Shown: in pieces, positions 8,576-16,318 of the stretch | Numbering within the stretch: the first letter of the stretch is position 1 | Layout: each line of letters begins with the position of its first letter | DNA from: Flavobacterium profundi | GTDB taxonomy: Bacteria; Bacteroidota; Bacteroidia; Flavobacteriales; Flavobacteriaceae | Length of the DNA stretch: 64,000 bases | Direction of reading: 5' to 3' | Assembly: GCF_006491645.1 (NCBI RefSeq) | Contig: NZ_VDCZ01000009.1 | Location: 124,001 to 188,000 of the forward strand | Translations under genes and position numbers: made by a program | The notes under the pieces: generated by a model | The model's database searches: none | What the model was told of the DNA's origin: nothing | The model's input: the letters and a program-made list of their open reading frames with translations, nothing else

Positions 8576-8742
8576 GGCAGATAACTTTCCACCACCTTTG
8601 TGAAGGCTTTTTTTTATTACTGATTTTTACAAATATACCGAAAAGATTGAAAGGAAAATTTTATAAAAAGGAGAGAGGTGTAAACACTAGTTCACCCCGA
8701 TGCAAATCCTAACCCCGCTTTCACAAAACCGCTTTTATACAG
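8576..8742 (-). repeat. attC-like site between cassettes 8133 and 8750
   Basis: The start-side box of the 8133 cassette is GTTATCTGCC (minus strand). The opposite box is CTGTATAA (8735-8742). Between them CCTTTGTGAAGGC (8595-8607) and GCTTTCACAAAA (8717-8728) can pair as the L'/L'' stem, with 9 to 10 matching positions. The terminal AAC is replaced by AAA, so this site may be weakened. Confidence 0.6.
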
Positions 8743-8749
8743 CGTTTTT

Positions 8750-9361
8750 CTAACTTCTAAGAATTTCTATATTATATAAGTTCTTTTTTTCACTTTCAGT
8801 TAAATTTTTAAAGTCATATTTCATTTCCATCATTTGACTTGGGTGTGAAAAACAATAAAAGACAATTTTTTTCTTAAAAAAGCCGTTTTCTATTTTTTTA
8901 AAAAATACATTGAAATTGATTTCTGAATCTGGTTCTTTTATTTGTTTTAATGATTCATCTAACATTGCTTTTAATTTATTAGAAATATTTTCAATTACAG
9001 AATCATTTAAATTGTTATCAAATATGTGAATTTTTTCAACTAATTCAGGATAAGAGTATATTTCACGGTATATATATCCATTTTTTTTAAATTCATTGAT
9101 AACTTCTGTTTTTCTTTCGTCCTGCTTGTCAGAAACTTTAACTTCAAACATTAAGCGATTTTTCATGTCATGATAAAGAAATCCCGAAAATATATTTATT
9201 TCTTTAAGACAATCCGTGCAGATTTTACTATTGAGTGTTCCGTTTAAGACTTTATCTTTTAAATTAGGATCCGCAGTGATATTTACTGTTTGATAATATT
9301 CAATTTCTTGGATTGAATTACAATGTGGACAATTCTCGCTAATAGTTGTAGATAAACTCAT
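8750..9361 (-). CDS. CpXC-domain protein, cassette cargo; start set at 9361
   Basis: 203 residues. An N-terminal zinc-ribbon-like part has CPHC (about residues 9-12) and CTDC about 40 residues later, separated by NLKDKVLNGTLNSKIC, and then LYHDMKNRLMF. This is the CpXC pattern, a bacterial domain of unknown function. The C-terminal half is helical and charged. An in-frame ATG at 9412 would add 17 residues encoded by the attC stem (MPSAG..), so the internal ATG (MSLSTTI) is preferred. It is a clear example of a cassette whose upstream recombination site could be mis-called as coding. Confidence 0.75.
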   Translation of the reverse strand: MSLSTTISENCPHCNSIQEIEYYQTVNITADPNLKDKVLNGTLNSKICTDCLKEINIFSGFLYHDMKNRLMFEVKVSDKQDERKTEVINEFKKNGYIYREIYSYPELVEKIHIFDNNLNDSVIENISNKLKAMLDESLKQIKEPDSEINFNVFFKKIENGFFKKKIVFYCFSHPSQMMEMKYDFKNLTESEKKNLYNIEILRS

Positions 9362-9388
9362 ATTTATGTAATGTTTTTTTAAAATGTT

Positions 9389-9520
9389 GTATAACGTTCC
9401 TGCGCTTGGCAAGGTTGCGAGCTTCGGAACCTATTGATTTCAATCAAAGATATAATTTCTTGCGAAATGTAAACTGTGTTTACCACAAAATTCCAATGTT
9501 GCCAAATGCCAGTTAGCGGT
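9389..9520 (-). repeat. attC-like site between cassette 8750 and the gene-less cassette
   Basis: The start box of the 8750 cassette is GTTATAC (9389-9395). The opposite box is ACCGCTAAC (9512-9520). Arms GCGCTTGGCAAG and CTGGCATTTGGC can pair partly. The central ~60 bp (TTTCTTGCGAAATGTAAACT) also occurs at about 11160-11215 and, more diverged, at 6204 and 18255. Confidence 0.62.
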
Positions 9521-9593
9521 AGTTTTTATTTCCTTCTTGTTTTTACTTTTCATGTTGTGGTTTACAACAAAGTTTGTTTAAATGTCGTATAAC
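9512..9593 (-). other. Cassette without a gene
   Basis: Between the box ACCGCTAAC (9512-9520) and the next start-side box GTTATAC (9587-9593) there are only about 66 bp. They contain no reading frame of useful length. This looks like an empty cassette or one whose gene was deleted. The two boxes match only at the AAC end and a few flanking bases, so it may also be a deletion scar joining two sites. Confidence 0.45.
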
Positions 9594-9665
9594 GTTTTCC
9601 AAATAGGCAAAGTCGCCTTTTCAAATTTAATCTTTTTGGCACTTTTGCTTATTTGGTGTTAGCAC
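9587..9665 (-). repeat. Textbook attC-like site
   Basis: This is the clearest site in the array at 79 bp. On the minus strand it reads GTGCTAAC (R''), then A, then CCAAATAAGCAAAAGTGCC (L'', 9638-9656), a loop, GGCGACTTTGCCTATTTGG (L', 9599-9617), the spacer AAAAC and GTTATAC (R'). The two arms match at about 16 of 19 positions. The asymmetry (one spacer base on one side, five on the other) is the same as in classical attC sites. Confidence 0.75.
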
Positions 9666-9669
9666 GCAT

Positions 9670-10167
9670 TTATTTTTTTCTTATCCATTGAATGTATTTT
9701 GTCCACCATGTTGTCTCCTTCTGCACAATTACCAATGCTTCTGGAAACCACCAATCTTTAAATTCATATTTATATTCTTTGTCTCGATCATCGATTATAC
9801 TGGAAGTACAGGTGTAAGGATTTTCCATGTTCTCTGGCGCAAATGAACAAATCCTGCTTTTTGATAGATCAAATTCGATTGTCAACTTTGCCTCTTTAAT
9901 CAAATCCAAATCAGAATTTGAATCTTTAATGAGTAAAGGGAACCATTTTATATAGCTATCAATTGATTTTTGTATTGGCTCAGTTAATAATTCTATTGGT
10001 TTTATTTCATTTTTCAGGATGTCAATCTCTAATTTGTTCAGTCCAGTCAAAATCATTTGTTTTTGAATATGTCCAAGAGTATAATCCTCCTTATAAAAAT
10101 TCATAAGACTTAAAAAAGAATGTACAAAATTGTGTGTTACACTTTTTAGTGTTTTATATTGTGCCAT
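9670..10167 (-). CDS. Cassette-borne cytoplasmic protein of unknown function
   Basis: 165 residues with no signal peptide. It has a helical first two-thirds (LKSVTHNFVHSFLSLMNFY, NKLEIDILKNEIKPIELL) and a Trp-rich end (EFKDWWFPEALVIV, TTWWTKYIQWIRKK). I do not recognise a family. The cassette boxes GTGCTAAC at 9658-9665 and GTGCTAAC at 10189-10196 are identical over 8 bases, so this is a well-preserved single-gene cassette of about 530 bp. Confidence 0.65.
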   Translation of the reverse strand: MAQYKTLKSVTHNFVHSFLSLMNFYKEDYTLGHIQKQMILTGLNKLEIDILKNEIKPIELLTEPIQKSIDSYIKWFPLLIKDSNSDLDLIKEAKLTIEFDLSKSRICSFAPENMENPYTCTSSIIDDRDKEYKYEFKDWWFPEALVIVQKETTWWTKYIQWIRKK

Positions 10168-10188
10168 TTTCGGGTGTCTACTTTATGA

Positions 10189-10359
10189 GTGCTAACGCTT
10201 TGCTGCTTGTAGCAGTTGTGTAAATTTATACCAAAAGAGTACAAGTACAAAACTCCTAGTGGAATTTTCGTAGACCCGAGCACAAAGTGCGAACTGACGA
10301 AGTAAAATTCCGAATACTAACCATGCTTGGCAATTGTTACAAACCGCTGCTACCAGCAG
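10189..10359 (-). repeat. attC-like site between cassettes 9670 and 10363
   Basis: The start box is GTTAGCAC (10189-10196, minus strand). The arms CTGCTTGTAGCAG (10203-10215) and CTGCTACCAGCAG (10347-10359) match at 11 of 13 positions in the paired sense, and each is also nearly self-complementary. An inner box TTGTAAC lies at 10336-10342. The central part shares CACAAAGTGCGAACTG with 7444-7459. Confidence 0.62.
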
Positions 10360-10362
10360 TTT

Positions 10363-11094
10363 TTAATAATACTTTCCGTTTTCACATTTATGTATGTTCC
10401 AACGTTTTACAAGAAAGTCCAAAAAGATTGTATTATTTTTTAGATTTTCACTTGAAGTATATTCTCCACCATATGGATTTTCACTTTTACACATTAACAT
10501 TGTTGATCCTCTTAATGCGTATTTTGTATTTTCCTCATACATAATAATTTTCATTTCTCCTGGATCCACACCGCCACGACAAATTAAAACATAGGGTAAA
10601 GTTATTTCAGAAATTCCATTGTTATTAACATCAGTAATTGTTGTTGCTTTTGGTATAAAACCAGTAAACCAATCAACACCATAACATTTATTAAAATCAT
10701 AAACTTTCCAAACTCTAACAAATTCACTTTCGGAGTTTGTCTTTCTGAATAGATAAGCGTAAAGTTCTGATTTATCTTGTAACATATAGCTTTTCGAATT
10801 CTCTTCATAATCTTTCCAATTAAAATGACCTGTAACTGTTTGAATAAGAATATTTTCACCCAAAACATCCTTCCATTTTAAAGCTTCAACTACAGTTCCT
10901 TTAAAATCTAAATTTTTTGGAATTTCGTCATAAAAAAGTGTATCTATTTTTAAAGCGCTTTCTGAATTTTGTTTGTCCCAAATACCTAACCAAACATCAG
11001 GCTCAAGTTTTCTGAACTTTTCAGAATGATTCTTACTTTGCCCAAATCCAATGCTAAAAGCAATTAAAAATATATTTAAAATGTAGTTTTTCAT
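10363..11094 (-). CDS. Secreted protein, possibly of the M949_RS01915-like group
   Basis: 243 residues with a signal peptide (NYILNIFLIAFSIGFGQ). Features are a DVNNNGISEITLPYVLICRG segment followed by PGEMKIIMYEENTKYALRG. This resembles a flavobacterial exported family that NCBI names M949_RS01915 (surface polysaccharide biosynthesis). I recall the family only from its general pattern, so this assignment is weak. It is the only gene in its cassette. The boxes on the two sides match less well (TTGTAAC and AACTAAC) than in neighbouring cassettes. Confidence 0.55.
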   Translation of the reverse strand: MKNYILNIFLIAFSIGFGQSKNHSEKFRKLEPDVWLGIWDKQNSESALKIDTLFYDEIPKNLDFKGTVVEALKWKDVLGENILIQTVTGHFNWKDYEENSKSYMLQDKSELYAYLFRKTNSESEFVRVWKVYDFNKCYGVDWFTGFIPKATTITDVNNNGISEITLPYVLICRGGVDPGEMKIIMYEENTKYALRGSTMLMCKSENPYGGEYTSSENLKNNTIFLDFLVKRWNIHKCENGKYY

Positions 11095-11102
11095 ATAATT
11101 AC

Positions 11103-11233
11103 AACTAACGTTCTTATGCTTAGCGAGGTTGCAAACTTCTGAACCAATTATTTTTAGTTAAAGATAAAATTTCTTGCGAAATATAAACTGTGTTTACCAC
11201 AAAATTCCCAATTGCGAGAAACGCCTGTTGTGC
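11103..11233 (-). repeat. attC-like site between cassettes 10363 and 11242
   Basis: The start box is GTTAGT (11103-11109). The stop-side box of the 11242 cassette is GCACAAC (11227-11233). The central part (about 11160-11215) contains TTTCTTGCGAAATATAAACT and is about 85 percent identical by eye to the centre of the 9389 site. Arms around GCGAGG and CTCGC can pair partly. Confidence 0.6.
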
Positions 11234-11241
11234 GATGTTTT

Positions 11242-11934
11242 TTATTTCACGAATTGTTTTTCATTAATTTCTCCATTAATCTCATTTGAAAATATACTTG
11301 ATTTTGAAGCAAATGATTCATATTTAAGTCGAAGTTTGGTTTTAAAATTTCCGCCATATTTTTGCATTGCACAAATGACAATATTGTTCGGTGGACAATA
11401 AAAATCTACAATTCCATTTCCACACTCAAATCTCATTCTTTCTTGAATTGGTTGCCATTCTCCATTTCTATTTTTCGCTTCAATAATTATAGGTAAATAT
11501 TCTGCATAACCAATAGTTAAAGTATCATTACTAATGTTTTTTATAAAAATTGGATTTGCAATTTTATCATTTCTTTTTTCTGTTTTAGAATATTCATATA
11601 ATCCCATTGGAATTCCAATTATTCTTGTTGTGTCAATAAATATTTCTAATGAGTTTTGTATTGGAAATTTATATTTTTTTAAAGCTTTATTTTTTTCAAC
11701 CGTTTTGTAATTCTGATACGATATTTTCACTTCTTTAGATATTTTGCCAATATATAATGGAGATATTTCTGCAACGGTTAACTTATCTGCATAATCTAAT
11801 TTTAGTTTATTTGTAAATTTATCTTTTATTTCAATTTCACTATATTCTATTTTGTCATTTTCTGGGTTTTTATTGTTACAATTTGAAAAACAAATAAAGA
11901 GAAAAATTAAAACTAAAATTTGGGTTATTTTCAT
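11242..11934 (-). CDS. Lipoprotein of unknown function, cassette cargo; start set at 11934
   Basis: 230 residues. The N-terminus MKITQILVLIFLFICFSNC is a lipoprotein signal with Cys at 19. An ATG at 12003 would add 23 residues translated from the attC stem (MLGNPPERKA..), which would hide the signal peptide, so 11934 is preferred. The mature part has a Lys-rich start and a beta-rich region (IIEAKNRNGEWQPIQERMRF, YCPPNNIVICAMQKYGG) of no recognised family. The cassette boxes GCACAAC (11227-11233) and GCACAAC (11960-11966) are identical. Confidence 0.7.
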   Translation of the reverse strand: MKITQILVLIFLFICFSNCNNKNPENDKIEYSEIEIKDKFTNKLKLDYADKLTVAEISPLYIGKISKEVKISYQNYKTVEKNKALKKYKFPIQNSLEIFIDTTRIIGIPMGLYEYSKTEKRNDKIANPIFIKNISNDTLTIGYAEYLPIIIEAKNRNGEWQPIQERMRFECGNGIVDFYCPPNNIVICAMQKYGGNFKTKLRLKYESFASKSSIFSNEINGEINEKQFVK

Positions 11935-11959
11935 TTTTACGTTTTTTAGGTAAAATACT

Positions 11960-12091
11960 GCACAACGTTTTCGGGCTTTGCGTTCGGGCGGGTTTCCGAG
12001 CAAAAAGGTTCAATTTATTACTAAAGTTCAATAGAAGCACAAAGTTTCAAGTTTGCACGTCAGCACGCATGACGCAAGACCCGTGTTGGGC
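11960..12091 (-). repeat. attC-like site with clear stem
   Basis: On the minus strand it reads GCCCAAC (R'', 12085-12091), A, CGGGTCTTGCG (12073-12083), about 90 bp of loop, CGCAAAGCCCG (11972-11982), AAAAC and GTTGTGC (R', 11960-11966). The arms match at 9 of 11 positions. The layout, including the AAAAC spacer, is the same as at 9587. Confidence 0.7.
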
Positions 12092-12100
12092 GTTCGTTTT

Positions 12101-12583
12101 TTATTCTTTAACTTGTTTTGCGTTACTCATTGCTTCCTCAACATATTTTACAGCTTCTTGAACAGTAATAGAAAATATTCCACCTTTATTATTGTCAAAT
12201 GCTTCTTTCCAATTGTTATAACCTTCTTTATAGTCAGGTAATTTATTGTTTTCAGAAACTAGGGTCGTTACACTTTTCAATACAGCATCTTTTGATAAAG
12301 GTAAGTGTCCGATTTCGTCCGAAAAACCTGTTGGTTTGTGTGGATTTTTAACTTTAAGTCCATTAACATAAATGTGTATTACAATTCCATCTTTCTCATA
12401 TTTTTCAACTTTCAAAATTGTAATTGTTGAATTTTCTTCTCCAATCCTCGTATTATATTTCCATACTTGTCCTGCTTTAAATTTGTCGTCTTGAAAGTTG
12501 GTTTTATCAGATTGCTGTTCTTTGAAACCTGTCAGCCAAGAAAATAGTCCTGCCATAATTATAAATATTTTTATTTTGTCCAT
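12101..12583 (-). CDS. Exported protein of unknown function, cassette cargo
   Basis: 160 residues with a hydrophobic N-terminus (KIKIFIIMAGLFSWLTGF) that could be a signal peptide or anchor. The mature part includes FKAGQVWKYNTRIGEENSTI and VEKYEKDGIVIHIYVNGL, a pattern I associate with small hypothetical proteins in Bacteroidota but with no known function. The cassette boxes GCCCAAC (12085-12091) and GCCTAAC (12620-12626) match at 6 of 7, with flanking bases also similar. Confidence 0.65.
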   Translation of the reverse strand: MDKIKIFIIMAGLFSWLTGFKEQQSDKTNFQDDKFKAGQVWKYNTRIGEENSTITILKVEKYEKDGIVIHIYVNGLKVKNPHKPTGFSDEIGHLPLSKDAVLKSVTTLVSENNKLPDYKEGYNNWKEAFDNNKGGIFSITVQEAVKYVEEAMSNAKQVKE

Positions 12584-12619
12584 TTTGTATTTCGATATCG
12601 GGTATGTATTTAAAATGAC

Positions 12620-12830
12620 GCCTAACTAGTATATACGCACTACTTTATAACGCCAATCTACCCATTTTGGGAATTATATGCGAATGTTTGTTGTGCTTTA
12701 TTGTCCTTCAAATATAACGTTTCTAATTGCTACTTACAACAGGTAAAATTACTCAACTGCGCAAAGTTCGAAACTTCAGACTTTGCTGTTAGGCGAGAAC
12801 AAGCAATTATTTATAGCCATTGTTGTGTGT
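12620..12830 (-). repeat. Long attC-like site with a nested palindrome
   Basis: The start box of the 12101 cassette is GTTAGGC (12620-12626), a canonical GTTRRRY. The stop box of the 12837 cassette is ACACACAAC (12822-12830). Inside lies a 44 bp unit (12751-12794) that by itself looks like a miniature attC: GCCTAAC, A, GCAAAGTC, loop, GAACTTTGC, GCA, GTTGAGT. The right half is homologous to 7973, 13675 and 20031. Confidence 0.65.
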
Positions 12831-12836
12831 TCGTTT

Positions 12837-13646
12837 TTATTTTTCGTTCAATTTACTCAGCGTATCTAAAAGCCAATTTTCATTAACTTTTTTTGATACT
12901 TTATTCTCAATAATTTTTTTCTCCAACAAAGGAATGAAATCTTGATCATTAAATACTTCAATAGATTCTAAAATCAACAAACCATTTTGGTCAATGTTTT
13001 CAAGTTCGGTTTTTAAAATGTTTTTTACTTTTTTGTCTTTCCTTTTTGCTAATCCTGAAATTGCTTCTAATTTGGTAGCTTCGTCATTGTCTGTGACTCT
13101 ATTCCACAGTGCATTTCTGATTTCTTTACTATCGTTATTTAGTTGCGTTCCGATTCCGAAAGTTGCCCAATTTCGAATATCAGAGTCTTTGTCATTAGAT
13201 AATTCAATTAAAGTTTTTATTGCATTCTCATTTTCTAAACAAGAAAGAGCAAGAGTTAATTCAAACTTGACATTTACAAACTTGTGAGTTTTGAATTCAA
13301 TTAACTTTAAAATCTGTTTCTCATTTAAATTCTCATTATTATGACTTATAGATGACAAAATTGCTGAAATCACTTTTGGTGACTTCTCATTTTCTAATAA
13401 TTTAAAATATAAATCTACTGTTTTATCCTGTTGAAATCTTGGGTCAAAACCTAATTGAGCCAAAACATAAATTCCAATAATTTTCTCCTTTTCAATTTCA
13501 GAACTCGCGAGTTTGAACGCTTTATCATAAACGTCTTTATTTGGACGGTTTCTTAATTCTCGAATGTTTTCCCAAAAAGTTTTTTGCGTTCTATTATTCA
13601 ACAGTCGAGTGAATATTTTTTCAGATGTCCATTTTTTTCGACTCAT
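12837..13646 (-). CDS. HEAT-repeat protein, cassette cargo
   Basis: 269 residues, all-helical. Successive helix pairs such as EKEKIIGIYVLAQLGFDP, SPKVISAILSSISHNNEN, NAIKTLIELSNDKDSDIRNW and EATKLEAISGLAKRKDKKV fit HEAT or PBS-lyase-like repeats, with about five to six copies. There is no signal peptide, so it is probably a cytosolic scaffold for protein binding. The cassette boxes ACACACAAC at 12822-12830 and at 13675-13683 are identical over nine bases. Confidence 0.8.
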   Translation of the reverse strand: MSRKKWTSEKIFTRLLNNRTQKTFWENIRELRNRPNKDVYDKAFKLASSEIEKEKIIGIYVLAQLGFDPRFQQDKTVDLYFKLLENEKSPKVISAILSSISHNNENLNEKQILKLIEFKTHKFVNVKFELTLALSCLENENAIKTLIELSNDKDSDIRNWATFGIGTQLNNDSKEIRNALWNRVTDNDEATKLEAISGLAKRKDKKVKNILKTELENIDQNGLLILESIEVFNDQDFIPLLEKKIIENKVSKKVNENWLLDTLSKLNEK

Positions 13647-13674
13647 TTTTCTTTTTCGAGCTTTTTCTTAAATG

Positions 13675-13987
13675 ACACACAACTAGCATATTTACGCTAC
13701 TTTATAGCGCCAATCTACTCATTTTGGAGGTATATGCGAATTGTTTGTTGTGCTTTTATTATGCTTCAAATATAACATTTCTAATGGCTACTTACAATAG
13801 GTAAAATTACTCCGCTGTACAAAGTCTCCCGACTTTGAGCTAAATTATAAAAATCATTGATATAACGATTTTATAAATGATTTTTTTGAGTTTGTAAATT
13901 AACTAAAAGCCCTATTAACTCAACCTCAAAGTCATGAGACTTTGCGGAGCTGGGGAACAATCAATTACTAATAGCCATTGTTGTGGT
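13675..13987 (-). repeat. Extra-long attC-like site carrying the CAAAGTC palindrome repeat
   Basis: The boundary boxes are ACACACAAC (13675-13683, cassette 12837) and ACCACAAC (13980-13987, cassette 13996). The right half matches 12620. The left half holds arms CAAAGTCTCCCGACTTTGAG (13820-13839) and a near-complement at 13925-13946, each arm also a small hairpin. It is the same ~130 bp repeat as at 17530-17659. This element accounts for the whole 13647-13995 gap. I see no gene in it. Confidence 0.65.
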
Positions 13988-13995
13988 TAGTGTTT

Positions 13996-14781
13996 TTATT
14001 CTTTTAAATTAAATCCTTTTATCTCAAAATAGCAGTTTTCGCAAACCAATTTAATCTTTGCAAATTTCATTGATTCGTCATTCCAACCGTCTGTTTTAAG
14101 TCGTTCTTTTTCGCATTTAGAGCACCAAGCTTGAAAATCGTCTTCCTCGTCTAATTCCATTCCTCTATATGTCTCAAATGCTTCTTCAAATCCAGTTTTG
14201 GTTTGATTATTCAAATGTTGACATATAAATGCTTTTCTTAATTTTCCATGAATTCCACATTCAATTAATTCGCTTTCTATTTTCTGAACTTCTTCTTTTG
14301 AGATTTGTTCTGTGAGTAAAAAGTATTTTTCTAATTGGTCAGATATAACTCGATAAGTTCCAATTCCACCAATTATTTCAAAAGCAATAGAAGTCAATTC
14401 CCAACCTGTGTATGTATCTCCTTCAAAATGTGCGTTGGTCAGGTTTTCATATTTTTTCTTTTCTCCAAACTCCTTAACTTGTAAAGTCTTGAATTTTCTT
14501 GGTTCAACAGAATATTCGTTTGCCCAAGCCCACACCCAAGTATTTGTCTTTTGAGAAAAAGTTCCAACAGGTATATATTTGAAATAAATTTCTTTGTCGT
14601 CTGAATACAGCCTTAATGTTTCGCTAGATTGATTGTAGAACCAATTTGCATAATTGTCAAGGTCATATTCGGCTCTGAACTCGTTTTGAAATTCAATCAG
14701 CTTTTGACAAATTTTGTCCGCATATTTTTCGTATTTCAGTGTTCTAAATATCAATTGAGTTAGTTTTTTTACATTGACCAC
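13996..14781 (-). CDS. DUF6882-like protein with C-terminal zinc ribbon; non-ATG start
   Basis: 261 residues. The central motif NTWVWAWANEYS followed by a Thr/Gly-rich stretch resembles DUF6882. The C-terminus has CSKCEKE and, about 25 residues later, CENCYFE, a likely zinc ribbon. No ATG lies in frame before the conserved part. The longest reading starts at GTG 14781, inside the GTTGTGG box of the attC-like site; a TTG nine codons later is another choice. Insertion may have placed the gene next to a recombination site that supplies its start. The boxes ACCACAAC (13980-13987 and 14777-14784) are identical. Confidence 0.66.
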   Translation of the reverse strand: MVNVKKLTQLIFRTLKYEKYADKICQKLIEFQNEFRAEYDLDNYANWFYNQSSETLRLYSDDKEIYFKYIPVGTFSQKTNTWVWAWANEYSVEPRKFKTLQVKEFGEKKKYENLTNAHFEGDTYTGWELTSIAFEIIGGIGTYRVISDQLEKYFLLTEQISKEEVQKIESELIECGIHGKLRKAFICQHLNNQTKTGFEEAFETYRGMELDEEDDFQAWCSKCEKERLKTDGWNDESMKFAKIKLVCENCYFEIKGFNLKE

Positions 14782-14897
14782 AACGTTCTCACACTTTGTT
14801 TGGTTACGTGCTTCGTAACTGATTATTTTCTGATAAAGATAAAATTTCTAGCTGAAAAGAACAGTAAATAAATCACATAATTAGCAATTGTTATAAA
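14777..14897 (-). repeat. attC-like site between cassettes 13996 and 14919
   Basis: The start box is GTTGTGGT (14777-14784). The stop-side box of the next unit is TTTATAAC (14890-14897). The central segment contains AAAGATAAAATTTCT, a diverged copy of the core found at 9389, 11103 and 18236. The first half repeats GTTACGTGCTTCGTAAC, a short palindrome (about 14804-14820). Confidence 0.5.
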
Positions 14898-14918
14898 CGG
14901 TGATTAGCAGTAGTATTT

Positions 14919-15548
14919 TTAATACATCCTACTGAATTTCGTGACTTCGTCCAATTTCCAATTTTCGTTTTCTTTTTTAATGTAGACTAAAAAATGTTTT
15001 GCTGTATAAATATTTCCTTCAGAAAAAATACAGTTAAAGGCTCCAAACTTTTTTTCACTATCAAAGATAATTTTGGAAAATAGTAAAACTCCAGAGAGTG
15101 CATTTTTTGAACTCCAAAAGCTCTTTTTTATGGAATCTTTACTGATAGATAATTTGGATAAATATGTAAAACCGGCTTTTTTCTCTAATTTAGTTAGATC
15201 TATCTTTTGAGTAATAGTTTCATTAATAGTATCTACATAGAAATTTTTAATTGTCTTAAATTTGGAATGGAATTGAACGTATCCGGGTTTGTCAAAGATA
15301 AGACTATCATAAATGACTATAGTCTTATCTTTAAGATCATCAGTAATAGTTGTATTTTCTTTTGATTTCAAATAAACAGAATCAACCACCTGATTAAAAA
15401 CAGCATTCATGGCTTTTAGTTCAGTTTCGAGAAGGCTTTCTTCTATTACATCTTTTGCCTCTTTTATTTCTTTTACTTCTTTCTTTTGACAACCTGTAAA
15501 AGTGATACTACAGAATAGGAGTAAGAATACGATTTTAATTTGTTTCAT
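14919..15548 (-). CDS. Lipoprotein of unknown function
   Basis: 209 residues with a lipoprotein signal (IVFLLLFCSITFTGC, Cys at about 20), then a Lys/Glu-rich linker (KKEVKEIKEAKDVIEE) that looks coiled-coil. The rest is beta-rich and ends in ENWKLDEVTKFSRMY, a pattern seen in NTF2-like or DUF-type lipoproteins that model a small alpha/beta barrel. I cannot assign a family. It is the first gene after the 14890 box. The next strong boundary is not until about 17011, so the unit may hold several genes. Confidence 0.65.
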   Translation of the reverse strand: MKQIKIVFLLLFCSITFTGCQKKEVKEIKEAKDVIEESLLETELKAMNAVFNQVVDSVYLKSKENTTITDDLKDKTIVIYDSLIFDKPGYVQFHSKFKTIKNFYVDTINETITQKIDLTKLEKKAGFTYLSKLSISKDSIKKSFWSSKNALSGVLLFSKIIFDSEKKFGAFNCIFSEGNIYTAKHFLVYIKKENENWKLDEVTKFSRMY

Positions 15549-15604
15549 TGTGATTATATCGATATGATTTTTTTAAATTTAATTTATTACGCACAATTAC
15601 TATT

Positions 15605-16108
15605 CTAGATTAGAGTATACGGTTTACAACTTTCCAATATTTTTTCCATTTCTTCTAAAAGATGATTCAAATCTAATATTTCTTCTCTAAATTGAAGAGT
15701 ATTATTAAATGAATTATACCCACGATGTGTATTTAGATCCAATCCTGAAAATGATGGATTCATGGCTAAATCTATATAAACAGCACTAGGTTGATTGTTA
15801 AACCATTCCTCTATTCTTGAATCGTAATGTTCAAAATGGTTTCGAAATTTTCGGTTTGATAAAATATTGTCTTTATCTATTTTAAGTAGTTCTCTTAATC
15901 TTTCTCCTCTTGATTTATATTTATTATCAGAAGGCCAAAGAATTTTTGAAACATTTCCAGCAGTTACAAGAATAGATTGAATAGAACCCCAAACTTCAAT
16001 TTTGTCAAAAGTAGTTTTGGTAGTTTCTAATAGCTCAACCGCTTTTCTAGCAATTTTAACTTGAAGAACAATCTCATCTAAAAAAAGTAAATCTTCAAAA
16101 TTTTTCAT
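15605..16108 (-). CDS. HEPN-like helical protein
   Basis: 167 residues, entirely helical, with no signal peptide. The segment NRKFRNHFEHYDSRIEEW carries an Arg-x4-His motif (R89 and H94), the signature of HEPN-type ribonucleases, and sits between long helices as in that fold. HEPN proteins often act as RNA-cutting toxins or defence factors, but many family members lack activity. No MNT or other antitoxin gene lies next to it. The assignment rests on one motif and on the helical pattern. Confidence 0.5.
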   Translation of the reverse strand: MKNFEDLLFLDEIVLQVKIARKAVELLETTKTTFDKIEVWGSIQSILVTAGNVSKILWPSDNKYKSRGERLRELLKIDKDNILSNRKFRNHFEHYDSRIEEWFNNQPSAVYIDLAMNPSFSGLDLNTHRGYNSFNNTLQFREEILDLNHLLEEMEKILESCKPYTLI

Positions 16109-16318
16109 CCTATTAATCTTTTAAATTAATAATACCAATTACAACTCAAAATTACCTTTAGCATACGCAATCTTTTTACGTAGTATTAAAATAGGCTATA
16201 TTTAATATAAAGTTTTAGGGCTTTATTTTTAATAGTTTTGTGTCAAATATTTTTAAAAATAAGCTCAAAATATAAAAGTCTTTAGATATAGTTTATAAAT
16301 TGTAATTTCAAAAAAAGC

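Noticed and set aside
9361..9412. Upstream start for the CpXC protein
   Set aside because: The added residues come from the attC-like stem; the ATG at 9361 starts just before the conserved domain.
10287..10594. Plus-strand frames of 85 and 66 codons
   Set aside because: Antisense to the secreted protein at 10363-11094 and to the attC-like spacer; no domain.
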